A stretch of DNA of 64,000 nt from JAEUJM01 sp041918615 (GTDB lineage Bacteria; Actinomycetota; Acidimicrobiia; Acidimicrobiales; DATDAH01): assembly GCA_041918615.1 (NCBI GenBank), contig JAYRVH010000030.1, positions 124,001 to 188,000 on the forward strand. Direction: 5' to 3'. The position numbers were made by a program, and so were the translations under genes. This document shows, in pieces, positions 1 to 7,564 of this stretch; position 1 is the stretch's first letter; the number at the start of each line of letters is the position of its first letter. The notes below the pieces were generated by a model, which saw only the letters and a list, made by a program, of their open reading frames with translations, had not been told where the DNA came from and searched no databases.

Positions 1-1445
1 TCGAGCGGGCGGCCCCGACCCCACAGGTCGGCCAAGGTGAGGGCCACCCGCCGCACCCGTTGCAGGCCCCGTGCCGACAGCCTGCCCGCACGAAGGGCCT
101 GCTCGACGAGCAGGGTGGCACCGTCGGACATCGGGGCGAACTCTTCGAGCTCGGCCGCGGTCAGCTCGGCATTGGCCGAAACGCCCCGGCCCCGCGCCCG
201 CTCTCTGGCCTCGGCGACCCGCTCCGCCACGACGGCGGTGCACTCCCCCGGCTCGCCCCGCAACAGTTGGTCGACATCCGGCCGAAGCACCTCGATCCGC
301 AGGTCGAACCGATCGAGGAGCGGGCCCGAGAGCCGCCGGCGGTAGCGGGCCCGGGCCGTGTCAGAGCACACGCAGGCGCCGGGGGCCGATCCCTCGCCAC
401 ACGGGCAGGGGTTCATGGCACCGGCGAGCAGGAACCGGGCGGGAAAGGTGGCGCTGGCCTTGGCCCGGCACACCCTGACCTCGCCCTCTTCGAGGGGTTG
501 GCGCAACGTGTCGAGCACCTGCGGGGCGAACTCGCCCATCTCGTCGAGGAAGAGCACCCCCCGATGGGCGAGCGAAACCTCGCCGGGGCGCATGACGGCG
601 GTGCCGCCCCCGATGATCGACACGGGGGACGCGCCGTGATGTGGGGCACGGAGGGGCGGCCGCCAGATCAGCGAGTTCGACGGCAACGCGATGCCAGCGG
701 CGGAATGGATGCGGGTGGCTTCGAGTGCATGACCCTGCTCGAGGCTGGGCAGGAGGCCCGGCAGGCGGCGGGCCAGCATCGTCTTGCCCGAACCGGGTGG
801 CCCCACCATCAAGATGTGGTGCTGGCCCGCGGCGGCCACCTCGAGGGCCAGTCGTGCGACCGGTTGGCCCCGCACGTCGGCGAGGTCGGGCTCGGGAGGC
901 GGTGGCGCCAGCGCAGGAGGGGGTGGGGCCGGCGGCCAGCCCTCCTCGCCCTTGAGGGCCGAGAACACCTCACCCAGGTGGGCCACCGGCCGGACCTCGT
1001 GCCTCGCTACGAGGCAGGCCTCGGCCGCGGCCGACGAGGGCACCACCGCCACCGATCCGGGGAGTGCCTCGACCAGTGAGACCATGCCCGGCACGGCACG
1101 GAGGGAGCCGTCGAGGCCCAACTCGCCGAGGAACCCGAGACCCTCGTGGGGGCCTGGCTCGAGTTGCTCATCCGCGAGCAGGACACCGACGGCGATCGCC
1201 AGGTCGAGCCCCGAACCCACCTTGCGCAGGCCTGACGGCGCCAGGTTGACGGTGATCCTGCGCTGCGGCCACCGCAACCTGGTGGACAGCAGGGCGGCGC
1301 GGACGCGGTCACGCGCCTCACGACAGGACGCGTCCGGCAGGCCCACGATGGTGAAGCCCGGCAGGCCGCTCGACACGTGGACCTCGACCGAGACCGGGCG
1401 ACCGTCGACGCCGAGCAGCGTGGCCGACGGAACGATGGCGAGCAT
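1..1445 (-). CDS. comM: YifB/ComM-family Mg-chelatase-like AAA+ ATPase (3' end outside window)
   Basis: Encodes 481 residues before running off the window edge; the family is about 500 residues, so only the last 20-30 are missing. The N-terminal ChlI-like domain (about 1-165) carries the typical 'GLPDAS' and 'NLAP' motifs. A proline-rich linker (171-186) is followed by the AAA+ core with Walker A GPPGSGKT (about 215-222), Walker B VLFLDEMGEF (about 298-307) and a cysteine cluster after 'AMNPCPCG' as in YifB proteins. In Proteobacteria ComM is a branch-migration helicase aiding integration of transforming DNA; the role in actinobacteria is inferred. The ATG at 1443-1445 follows a GGGAGG ribosome site. 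Sits downstream of yraN in the usual actinobacterial yraN-comM-dprA neighbourhood. Confidence 0.95.
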   Translation of the reverse strand, partial: MLAIVPSATLLGVDGRPVSVEVHVSSGLPGFTIVGLPDASCREARDRVRAALLSTRLRWPQRRITVNLAPSGLRKVGSGLDLAIAVGVLLADEQLEPGPHEGLGFLGELGLDGSLRAVPGMVSLVEALPGSVAVVPSSAAAEACLVARHEVRPVAHLGEVFSALKGEEGWPPAPPPPALAPPPPEPDLADVRGQPVARLALEVAAAGQHHILMVGPPGSGKTMLARRLPGLLPSLEQGHALEATRIHSAAGIALPSNSLIWRPPLRAPHHGASPVSIIGGGTAVMRPGEVSLAHRGVLFLDEMGEFAPQVLDTLRQPLEEGEVRVCRAKASATFPARFLLAGAMNPCPCGEGSAPGACVCSDTARARYRRRLSGPLLDRFDLRIEVLRPDVDQLLRGEPGECTAVVAERVAEARERARGRGVSANAELTAAELEEFAPMSDGATLLVEQALRAGRLSARGLQRVRRVALTLADLWGRGRPL

Positions 1446-1628
1446 GACGAACCTCCCAAGCGAGCAGAAAAGGGGAGGGGTCGTGGCGCCGACCACCGAA
1501 GCGGTACCCAGACCCTACGGAGGGGCACTGACATCACCGCGTCGGCCGTCGGTCGAAACCGGCGGCTTCACCCACGCTCCGCGTGCGGGCATGCACGAAG
1601 TCCCTGCGCACGAGGGCAGACTGCGACC

Positions 1629-1739
1629 ATGGGCTTCGACGCGAACCGCACGTACCGGCGGCGGCCGAGCGACTACGTGATGGTGATCGCAGCGCTGCTG
1701 GTGGTGGCCGCGCTCGTGGCGTGGGCCTTCCTCGGGTGA
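1629..1739 (+). CDS. 36-residue single-pass membrane miniprotein
   Basis: A short frame with a basic N-terminus (residues 1-16, several Arg) followed by one hydrophobic helix (about 17-35), ending at a stop that overlaps the GTG of the next gene by four bases (GTGA). The amphipathic layout and stop/start coupling to a conserved partner argue that it is real. No family recognised; function unknown. It is divergently placed from comM, whose start lies 184 bases upstream. Confidence 0.5.
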   Translation: MGFDANRTYRRRPSDYVMVIAALLVVAALVAWAFLG

Positions 1740-1951
1740 GCCACCCCGACCTGTGGGCCGACGATGCCGTCGAGACCCGCTTCGTCCAGCCCTATCAGGC
1801 GGCGAAGGGCTACCTGTGCCCGGGCTGCAACCGCGACATCCCGGAAGGGATGGGCCACCTCGTCGCCGTGCCCATCGATGCCCCCGACCTCCGCCGGCAC
1901 TGGCACCGGGCCTGCTGGGCCCGACGCACGACCCGCCACCCACGCGGCTGA
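1736..1951 (+). CDS. small CPGC zinc-ribbon-like protein (actinobacterial conserved hypothetical)
   Basis: 71 residues beginning at a GTG that overlaps the stop of the preceding miniprotein. Contains a CPGC pair (around residues 29-32) and a conserved 'RRHWHRACW' segment near the C-terminus, so two Cys plus His/Cys could bind a metal. Similar small proteins are widespread in actinobacteria and are often auto-named 'ATP/GTP-binding protein' without a visible nucleotide-binding motif; I see none here. Function unknown. It converges with yraN, with five bases between the stop codons. Confidence 0.65.
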   Translation: MSHPDLWADDAVETRFVQPYQAAKGYLCPGCNRDIPEGMGHLVAVPIDAPDLRRHWHRACWARRTTRHPRG

Positions 1952-1956
1952 CGGGC

Positions 1957-2301
1957 TCAGAACGCGGCTTCGATGACCTCGATCTGGCCGTCGAGCACGG
2001 CCGCGACGTCGAAGCGGACCTCCCTGGCGCGAACGGGCGATTCCTCGAGGTAGCGCGCCGCCAGGCGGCGGATGCGGTCGCGCTTGTCGCTGGTGACGGC
2101 CTCGGCCGGGGTGCCGTACGCGACAGACGAGCGGGTCTTCACCTCGCAGAAGACGAGGACCCGGCCTTTGCGCACGATGATGTCCAGCTCACCCTGACGG
2201 CAGCGCCAGTTCGTCTCGACGACCTCGTAGCCGTGGTTGCGGTACCACTCGGCGACTGCTGCCTCGCCGGCGGCCCCGAGTACGAGGCGTTGGCGGGTCA
2301 T
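1957..2301 (-). CDS. yraN: YraN family (UPF0102) putative endonuclease-like protein
   Basis: 114 residues from the ATG at 2299-2301. The restriction-endonuclease-like fold signature is visible: 'GELDIIV' followed by 'CEVKTR', supplying the D/E-x-K residues. An upstream in-frame extension to 2355 would overlap rplS and is not conserved in the family, so I chose the internal ATG. Only four bases separate it from rplS, so it is cotranscribed with the ribosomal protein/tRNA methyltransferase operon. Biological role not established in the family. Confidence 0.93.
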   Translation of the reverse strand: MTRQRLVLGAAGEAAVAEWYRNHGYEVVETNWRCRQGELDIIVRKGRVLVFCEVKTRSSVAYGTPAEAVTSDKRDRIRRLAARYLEESPVRAREVRFDVAAVLDGQIEVIEAAF

Positions 2302-2305
2302 CGCG

Positions 2306-2653
2306 TCAGTAGTCGCGCTTTTCCTTGATCTTGGCGGCCTTCCCGACCCGATCACGGAGGTAGTAGAGCTTGGCTCGCCGCACGTCGCCGCGCGAGTGGA
2401 CCTCGATCTTCGCCAGGATCGGCGAGTGGACGGGGAACGTCCGCTCCACGCCGACGCCGAAGCTCACCTTGCGGACCGTGAAGGTCTCGCGGATGCCGGA
2501 GCCCTGGCGACGGATGACCACGCCCTGGAAGACCTGGACCCGCTCACGGGTGCCCTCGACGACTCGAACGTGGACCTTGAGATTGTCACCGGCGGCGAAG
2601 TCGGGGATGTCGTCGCGGATGCTGCCCTGGTCGACGAGATCGGTGGAGTTCAT
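2306..2653 (-). CDS. rplS: 50S ribosomal protein L19
   Basis: 115 residues, normal L19 length. The central 'VFQGVVIRRQGSG' segment and the C-terminal 'RAKLYYLRDR' motif are diagnostic. L19 sits at the 30S-50S interface. Follows trmD by 72 bases in the conserved rpsP-khpA-rimM-trmD-rplS operon, then leads directly into yraN. No lepB or rnhB follows, unlike in mycobacteria. Confidence 0.98.
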   Translation of the reverse strand: MNSTDLVDQGSIRDDIPDFAAGDNLKVHVRVVEGTRERVQVFQGVVIRRQGSGIRETFTVRKVSFGVGVERTFPVHSPILAKIEVHSRGDVRRAKLYYLRDRVGKAAKIKEKRDY

Positions 2654-2725
2654 TGGCGCGCACGCTCCTGGCGTGGATTTCCGTGGGGGGAAGAAGTGAG
2701 CGAACGTCGCCGTTCGCTGGACTGG

Positions 2726-3478
2726 TCAGGATACGTGAGGCACCGCGCTCGGACCAACACCGAGACCGAACTCCTCGAGCAGCGCCTCGTCCTCCGCGGA
2801 CAGCCCGCCGCGTGCGGCGAGCAGATCCGGGCGCCCCGCGGCCGTGCGGGCCAGCGCCTTGGCGCGTCGCCAGCGAGCGACCCGGGCGTGGTCCCCCGAG
2901 CGCAGCACCTCGGGCACTTCCATCCCGCGGAACGACGCGGGCCGGGTGTACTGCGGGTACTCGAGCAGGCCGTCGCCGAACGACTCGTCGTCGGCTGAGG
3001 TGTCGTTGCCCATCACGCCCGGAACCAGCCGGCCGACGGCCTCGAGCACGACCATCGACGCCACCTCGCCCCCGGCGAGCACGTAGTCGCCCACCGACAG
3101 CTCTTCGTCGACGAGCCCCGCCCGCACCCGCTCGTCCACTCCCTCGTACCGCCCGCAGAGCATCGAGAAGCCATCGAGGGCAGCCAGCTCGCGGGCACGG
3201 GACTGGTCGAACCGACGACCGCCGGGCCCGAGCAGGTACAGAGGTCGCGGCGGTTCGACCGCCTCGACCGCACCGAAGACCGGCTCGGGCATCAGCACCA
3301 TGCCCGCTCCACCGCCATACGGGGCGTCGTCGACCGAGCGGTGCGGGTCCGTGGTCGTCGAGCGGAGGTCGTGCACGCGCACGTCGATCAGCCCCCGCAC
3401 GGCGGCCCTGCCCAACAGGCTCCGCCCGGCGAAGTCCTCCACCATGTCGGGGAAGATCGTGAAGATGTCGATGCGCAT
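2726..3478 (-). CDS. trmD: tRNA (guanine-37-N1)-methyltransferase TrmD
   Basis: SAM-dependent methylation of G37 next to the anticodon, preventing +1 frameshifting. N-terminal SPOUT knot domain with 'IFTIFPDMV', 'PYGGGAGMVL' and 'LCGRYEGVDERV'; the knot continues through 'SVGDYVLAGGE' and 'YPQYTRP'. 250 residues from the ATG at 3476-3478 (MRIDIF); a GTG two codons earlier is possible. Sits between rimM and rplS. Confidence 0.98.
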   Translation of the reverse strand: MRIDIFTIFPDMVEDFAGRSLLGRAAVRGLIDVRVHDLRSTTTDPHRSVDDAPYGGGAGMVLMPEPVFGAVEAVEPPRPLYLLGPGGRRFDQSRARELAALDGFSMLCGRYEGVDERVRAGLVDEELSVGDYVLAGGEVASMVVLEAVGRLVPGVMGNDTSADDESFGDGLLEYPQYTRPASFRGMEVPEVLRSGDHARVARWRRAKALARTAAGRPDLLAARGGLSAEDEALLEEFGLGVGPSAVPHVS

Positions 3479-3517
3479 GACCACCCCAGCGTGGCACGAC
3501 CGCGGCCACGTCCCGAC

Positions 3518-3979
3518 TCAGAGGTCGAGCAGACCCTCAGGAGGATCGACCACCAGGCAGTCGTCGCCGCGCTCGACCAGGAAGCGCAGCGGGATGAGCC
3601 CACCGGATTCCAGGACCAGCAGGTTGCTGGCCGGGTTCTGCTCGATGGTCTCGACCACGCCGAGCTCGACACCGTCGACGTCGACCACGCGGGTCCCGAT
3701 CAGCTCGTGCACGAACAGCGCGTCCGGATCGTCGATGGCCTCGGCCCGGAGCACCACGCCGCGCAGCTCGTCGGCAGCCTCACGCGAGTGCACACCCTCG
3801 AACTGCACGATGTAGCGGTGTTGGTGTGGTTGCGAGGACACGACGGTGAGGTCGCCCCGGTCGGAGGACAGCACCGTTCCCGGGTCGAGCCGTTCGGTGC
3901 GGTCGGTGCCGAGGCTGACGATCACCTCACCCCGAAGGCCGTGGGGCTTGGCGACCCGGCCGACCTCGAGCAGGGGCAA
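3518..3979 (-). CDS. rimM: 16S rRNA processing protein RimM
   Basis: 153 residues. N-terminal beta-barrel RimM domain opens with 'VGRVAKPHGLRGEV' and a C-terminal PRC-barrel contains 'IPLRFLVER'. Acts in 30S head maturation with S19. Starts at TTG (3977-3979), one base after the khpA stop, so translation is probably coupled. Part of the rpsP operon. Confidence 0.96.
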   Translation of the reverse strand: MPLLEVGRVAKPHGLRGEVIVSLGTDRTERLDPGTVLSSDRGDLTVVSSQPHQHRYIVQFEGVHSREAADELRGVVLRAEAIDDPDALFVHELIGTRVVDVDGVELGVVETIEQNPASNLLVLESGGLIPLRFLVERGDDCLVVDPPEGLLDL

Positions 3980-3980
3980 T

Positions 3981-4358
3981 TCAGTCGACGAACTCGACGT
4001 CCACCTCGACGCCGTCGCGGGCGGCGGCGGCCCGAACGACCGTGCGGATGGCGTTGGCCACCCGACCGCGCTTGCCGATCACACGGCCCATGTCGCCGTC
4101 GGACACGTGCACCGACAGGGTGACCGGGTGACCCTCGTCGACCTCGACCTCGACCCCGTCGGGATCGTCCACGACGGCGCGCGCCAGGTACTCGAGCACC
4201 GCACGGGCGCTGGCCGCCGGGACCCTGTTGGCCTCGTTGACGTTGCCGTCGACCTCGTCGTCGTCATCGCCTTCGAGGTCGGCGTCGTCGACCCGGTTGG
4301 GATCGATCGCCTCGTCGTCATCGACATCGTCGTAGGTGTCGTCGTGGTCATCGCTCAT
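3981..4358 (-). CDS. khpA: KH-domain RNA-binding protein with acidic N-terminal extension (KhpA-like)
   Basis: 125 residues. The C-terminal 80 residues are a KH domain of the KhpA/YlqC type with the GxxG-type loop 'VIGKRGRVANAIR' (about 92-104). The first about 40 residues are an unusual Asp/Glu-rich extension absent from typical 75-80-residue KhpA proteins. In Firmicutes KhpA pairs with KhpB/Jag and binds many RNAs. Its ATG is the last of four starts linked by ATGA overlaps to rpsP through a 56-bp tandem repeat, so its translation probably depends on ribosomes passing through that relay. Confidence 0.92.
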   Translation of the reverse strand: MSDDHDDTYDDVDDDEAIDPNRVDDADLEGDDDDEVDGNVNEANRVPAASARAVLEYLARAVVDDPDGVEVEVDEGHPVTLSVHVSDGDMGRVIGKRGRVANAIRTVVRAAAARDGVEVDVEFVD

Positions 4359-4526
4359 ATCTTCCGCTCCTGGCGACTGCGTCGCCGGGCCGCTCGGGCC
4401 ACCGCTCCGCTCATATCTTCCGCTCCTGGCGACTGCGTCGCCGGGCCGCTCGGGCCACCGCTCCGCTCATATCTTCCGCTCCTGGCGACTGCGTCGCCGG
4501 GCCGCTCGGGCCACCGCTCCGCTCAT
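4354..4526 (-). repeat. three exact tandem copies of a 56-bp start-codon-bearing repeat
   Basis: Copies begin at 4354, 4410 and 4466, with the first five bases of a fourth at 4522-4526. The period is 56 bp with no substitutions seen. Read on the minus strand each copy supplies AGGAG, eight bases, then ATGAG. The array lies precisely between the rpsP stop and the khpA start, and collapsing it to zero copies would recreate a direct rpsP-khpA ATGA overlap. Confidence 0.95.
4355..4526 (-). other. relay of three identical 19-residue mini-ORFs coupled by ATGA overlaps
   Basis: Frames 4526-4467, 4470-4411 and 4414-4355 each encode MSGAVARAARRRSRQERKI. The first ATG overlaps the rpsP TGA; each stop overlaps the next ATG; the last stop overlaps the khpA ATG. 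Each frame is preceded by AGGAG at good spacing except the first, which has rpsP coding upstream. The peptide is strongly basic. Whether it is made or merely a by-product of coupling is unknown. Confidence 0.6.
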
Positions 4527-4792
4527 GTGGGGGACCCGCCCTTGAACGTGTCCCACGCACCCGAGACCTTCAGGAGCTTCTCGACGCGCTCGGTCGGTTG
4601 GGCACCGTTGCGGAGCCAGCCGACGGCCTTGTCGTTGTCGATGGTGATCAGGGACGGGTCGGGACGGGGGTCATAGGTGCCCACGATCTCGATGAAGCGA
4701 CCGTTCCGGGGCGACCGGGCGTCGGCCGCCACGATCCGGTAGGTCGGCTGCTTCTTCTTACCCATCCGCATGAGGCGGAGTCTTACGGCCAC
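4523..4792 (-). CDS. rpsP: 30S ribosomal protein S16
   Basis: 89 residues. Opens with the S16 signature 'VRLRLMRMGKKKQPTYRIV' and contains 'GTYDPRPDP'. GTG start at 4790-4792 preceded by an AGGAAGA ribosome site. First gene of the rpsP-khpA-rimM-trmD-rplS-yraN operon. Its stop codon overlaps the first mini-ORF start of the 56-bp repeat array. Confidence 0.98.
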   Translation of the reverse strand: MAVRLRLMRMGKKKQPTYRIVAADARSPRNGRFIEIVGTYDPRPDPSLITIDNDKAVGWLRNGAQPTERVEKLLKVSGAWDTFKGGSPT

Positions 4793-4899
4793 GTTCGTGT
4801 CTTCCTGTCGTTACTGGTCGGAGTACTGCGGTTGGAGTGCTGGTGTCGGCTTGGTCGGTCGGCGGGTCGTCGGTGGTTTTCAGGAGGTGACCCGCGTCC

Positions 4900-4934
4900 G
4901 AGGCGTTTCGGTCGAACGCCCCATTGAACGCCTC
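4900..4934 (-). terminator. possible ffh terminator hairpin with alternative pairing
   Basis: Lies just beyond the ffh stop. GAGGCGTT (4900-4907) can pair with AACGCCTC (4927-4934), or GGCGTT with a nearer AACGCC (4915-4920). No uridine run is visible, so this is a weak call. The rest of the 4793-4943 gap shows nothing else recognisable. Confidence 0.35.
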
Positions 4935-4943
4935 GTCGCGCCG

Positions 4944-6338
4944 CTAATTCAAACCCGGGAGCCTCAAGGGCACCTTGGCGGGGCTCGGGGGCAACGACGA
5001 CGGGGGACGACCCTTGCCGGCTTTCCGCGGCTTCTTCGAGCGCTTGGGCCCCATGCCGCCCATCTTCTTCATCATCTTCTGCATCTCGCGGAACTGCTTG
5101 ACGAGCTGGGTGACCTCGTTCGGCGACGTGCCGCTGCCCATGGCGATCCGACGGCGCCGCGACCCGTCGATGATGACCGGGTTCACCCGCTCCTCCCCGG
5201 TCATCGAGCGGATGATGGCCTCGATCCGGTCGATCTCGCGGTCGTCGATCTCGACGTCCTTCACCTCTTTGGGGATGCCGGGCATCATGCCCATCAGGTT
5301 GGAGAGCGGTCCCATCTTCTTGAGCTGTTGCATCTGGTCGAGGAAGTCGTCGAGGGTGAACGCGCCCTCGAACAGCTTGGCCGCCGCCTTCTCGGCCTCT
5401 TCGGTGTCGTAGACCTCTTCGGCCTTCTCGATGAGCGTGAGCACGTCGCCCATGCCAAGGATCCGCCCGGCGAGGCGGTCGGGGTGGAACAGGTCGAAGT
5501 CGGCGAGCTTCTCGCCGGTGGAGGCGAACGCGATGGGCCGACCGACCACCTCCTTCACCGACAGGGCGGCGCCGCCGCGGGCATCGCCGTCGAGCTTGGT
5601 GAGGATCACGCCGTCGAGCTCGAGCGTCTCGTGGAACGACTCGGCGGTCTTGACCGCGTCCTGGCCGGTCATCGCGTCGACCACGAGGAACGTGTAGTGC
5701 GGGTCGATGGCGGCCGAGATGCCGCGCACCTGCTGCATCATCTCGGCGTCGATGCCGAGGCGTCCGGCGGTATCCACGATCACCACGTCGCGACCCAGCG
5801 ACCGGGCCTCCTTGATGCACCGCTTGGCCACCTTGACCGGGTTGCCACCCGGATCGCCGGCGAACACGGGCACGTCGATCTGGCCGGCCAGGGTGCGGAG
5901 CTGCTCGATGGCCGCCGGGCGCTGGAGGTCGGCGGCAACGAGCAGCGGGTTGCGGCCCTGCTGCTTGAACCAGCGGGCGAGCTTGGCCGAGGTGGTGGTC
6001 TTCCCCGATCCCTGGAGGCCCGCCATCAGCACCACCGTTGGCGGCTTCGAGGCGAAGGTGACCTTCATCGTCTCGCCGCCGAGGGTGGCGATGAGCTCCT
6101 CGTGGACGATCTTGATGACCTGCTGGGCGGGACTGAGGCTCTGGCTCAGCTGCTCACCGACGCACCGCTCGCGGATGCGCTCGATGAGGCTCTTGACGAC
6201 GGCCACGTTGACATCGGCCTCGAGAAGGGCGACCCGGATCTCACGCAGGACCTCGTCGATGTCGGCGTCGCCGAGCCGGCCGCGGCCGCGGAGGCGCTTG
6301 AAGATGCCGTCGAAACGGTCGGAGAGAGCATCGAACAT
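4944..6338 (-). CDS. ffh: signal recognition particle protein Ffh
   Basis: 464 residues. N domain (1-90), G domain with P-loop GLQGSGKTT (about 108-116), 'DTAGRLG' and 'TKLDGDARGG', then the Met-rich M domain (about 300-440) with 'LMGMMPG' and 'MGSGTSPNEV' for signal-peptide and 4.5S RNA binding. The C-terminus is Lys/Pro rich. Acts with FtsY, encoded immediately upstream (44-base gap), in cotranslational membrane targeting. A TAGGAT box (6348-6353) lies 9 bases before the ATG and no ribosome site is seen, so the ffh message may have its own near-leaderless promoter. Confidence 0.98.
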   Translation of the reverse strand: MFDALSDRFDGIFKRLRGRGRLGDADIDEVLREIRVALLEADVNVAVVKSLIERIRERCVGEQLSQSLSPAQQVIKIVHEELIATLGGETMKVTFASKPPTVVLMAGLQGSGKTTTSAKLARWFKQQGRNPLLVAADLQRPAAIEQLRTLAGQIDVPVFAGDPGGNPVKVAKRCIKEARSLGRDVVIVDTAGRLGIDAEMMQQVRGISAAIDPHYTFLVVDAMTGQDAVKTAESFHETLELDGVILTKLDGDARGGAALSVKEVVGRPIAFASTGEKLADFDLFHPDRLAGRILGMGDVLTLIEKAEEVYDTEEAEKAAAKLFEGAFTLDDFLDQMQQLKKMGPLSNLMGMMPGIPKEVKDVEIDDREIDRIEAIIRSMTGEERVNPVIIDGSRRRRIAMGSGTSPNEVTQLVKQFREMQKMMKKMGGMGPKRSKKPRKAGKGRPPSSLPPSPAKVPLRLPGLN

Positions 6339-6382
6339 GAAGGAACGATCCTACCGGCGGCGGGCGCCGGCCCGTCCCGGCG

Positions 6383-7435
6383 TCAGCTGAACAGGGCGTC
6401 GACGAACTCGTCGGGGTCGAAGGCGACGAGGTCGTCCTCGGTCTCGCCCAGGCCGACGAGCTTGACCGGGATGCCCAGCTCGGCCTGGATGGCGAGCACG
6501 ATGCCGCCCTTGGCCGAGCCGTCGAGCTTGGTGAGCACCACGCCCGTGACGTCGACCGCGTCGGTGAACTGGTGGGCCTGGGTGAGACCGTTCTGGCCCG
6601 TGGTCGCGTCGAGCACCAACAGGACCTCGGTGACGACGCCGGGATCGCGATCGGCGATGCGACGGACCTTGCGCAGCTCCTCCATCAGGTTGACCTTGGT
6701 GTGGAGCCGACCGGCGGTGTCGGCCAGCACGAGGTCGATGCCGCGGGCACCCGCCCGTTGGACGGCGTCGAAGATCACCGAGCTGGGGTCGCCGCCCTCG
6801 TCGCCGCGCACGCTGTCGGCGCCCGCGCGATCAGCCCAGTGCTGGAGCTGCTCGGCTGCCGCGGCCCGAAAGGTGTCGCCGGCGGCCAGGATCACCGAAC
6901 GCCCCTGGCCGATCTGTTGCTTGGCGAGCTTGCCGATGGTCGTGGTCTTGCCCACCCCGTTGACACCCACGAACAGCCACACGTTGGGTCGGCCGACCTC
7001 GTAGGCGAGCGAACGATCGGCACCCCCGAGCTGCGCCTTGAGGTCGTCCTTCAGGGCCTCGACGAGCTGGGCGGGCTCCGTGAGGCCTTCGGCGGCCACC
7101 TTGTCCTTCAGGCGGTCGAGCAAGGCGCCGGTGGTGGGCACGCCCACGTCGGCCTGGAGCAGGCCCGCTTCGAGGTCGTCCCAGGTCTCCTGGTCGATGC
7201 CGCTGCGGGACAGCAGCGAGCCGATGGCCCCCGAGAGGGCGCCACGAGCCTTGCCGAGGCGATCACGCCACCCGGTGGCGGGGGCGGCTACCGGAGCGCC
7301 CGAAGGTGCCGCCCCGACCTCTGGCGGCGATGGCGGCGCGGGGAGCTCGGCGCGACGGCGGGCGACGACGACCGCCGCCCCGGCGAGGACGGCAACGGCG
7401 AGGACGGCGAGGACGGCGAGGATCAGGAACAACAT
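6383..7435 (-). CDS. ftsY: signal recognition particle receptor FtsY
   Basis: 350 residues. A hydrophobic N-terminal segment (about 1-26) anchors the protein, followed by an Ala/Pro linker and the NG domain with P-loop GVNGVGKTTT (about 158-167), 'DTAGRLH' and 'TKLDGSAKGG'. GTPase partner of Ffh at the membrane. The short linker replaces the long acidic A domain of E. coli FtsY, as is usual in actinobacteria. Separated from htrA by two strong hairpins. Confidence 0.98.
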   Translation of the reverse strand: MLFLILAVLAVLAVAVLAGAAVVVARRRAELPAPPSPPEVGAAPSGAPVAAPATGWRDRLGKARGALSGAIGSLLSRSGIDQETWDDLEAGLLQADVGVPTTGALLDRLKDKVAAEGLTEPAQLVEALKDDLKAQLGGADRSLAYEVGRPNVWLFVGVNGVGKTTTIGKLAKQQIGQGRSVILAAGDTFRAAAAEQLQHWADRAGADSVRGDEGGDPSSVIFDAVQRAGARGIDLVLADTAGRLHTKVNLMEELRKVRRIADRDPGVVTEVLLVLDATTGQNGLTQAHQFTDAVDVTGVVLTKLDGSAKGGIVLAIQAELGIPVKLVGLGETEDDLVAFDPDEFVDALFS

Positions 7436-7470
7436 GGGTGTCGGAGCCTAAAGACCGACCCACCGACGCG

Positions 7471-7508
7471 CCACACCGGGGACGGCGGTGGAGGCGTCCC
7501 CGGTGTGG
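7471..7508 (-). terminator. strong hairpin terminator downstream of htrA
   Basis: CCACACCGGGGACG (7471-7484) pairs perfectly over 14 bp with CGTCCCCGGTGTGG (7495-7508) around a 10-base loop. Located between the htrA stop and the ftsY start, on the transcribed side of htrA. No T-tract, typical of GC-rich actinobacterial terminators. Confidence 0.7.
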
Positions 7509-7529
7509 CCGGTGGTGATCTCGGTTGGG

Positions 7530-7557
7530 GGCCGACCGACCCGCCGAGGGGTCGGCC
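7530..7557 (-). terminator. second hairpin after htrA
   Basis: GGCCGACC (7530-7537) pairs with GGTCGGCC (7550-7557), 12-base loop, only seven bases past the htrA stop. Forms a tandem terminator with the hairpin at 7471-7508. Confidence 0.55.
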
Positions 7558-7564
7558 GAGACGG

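Noticed and set aside
4354..4526. CRISPR-like array
   Set aside because: The 56-bp units abut directly with no unique spacers; they are simple tandem repeats.
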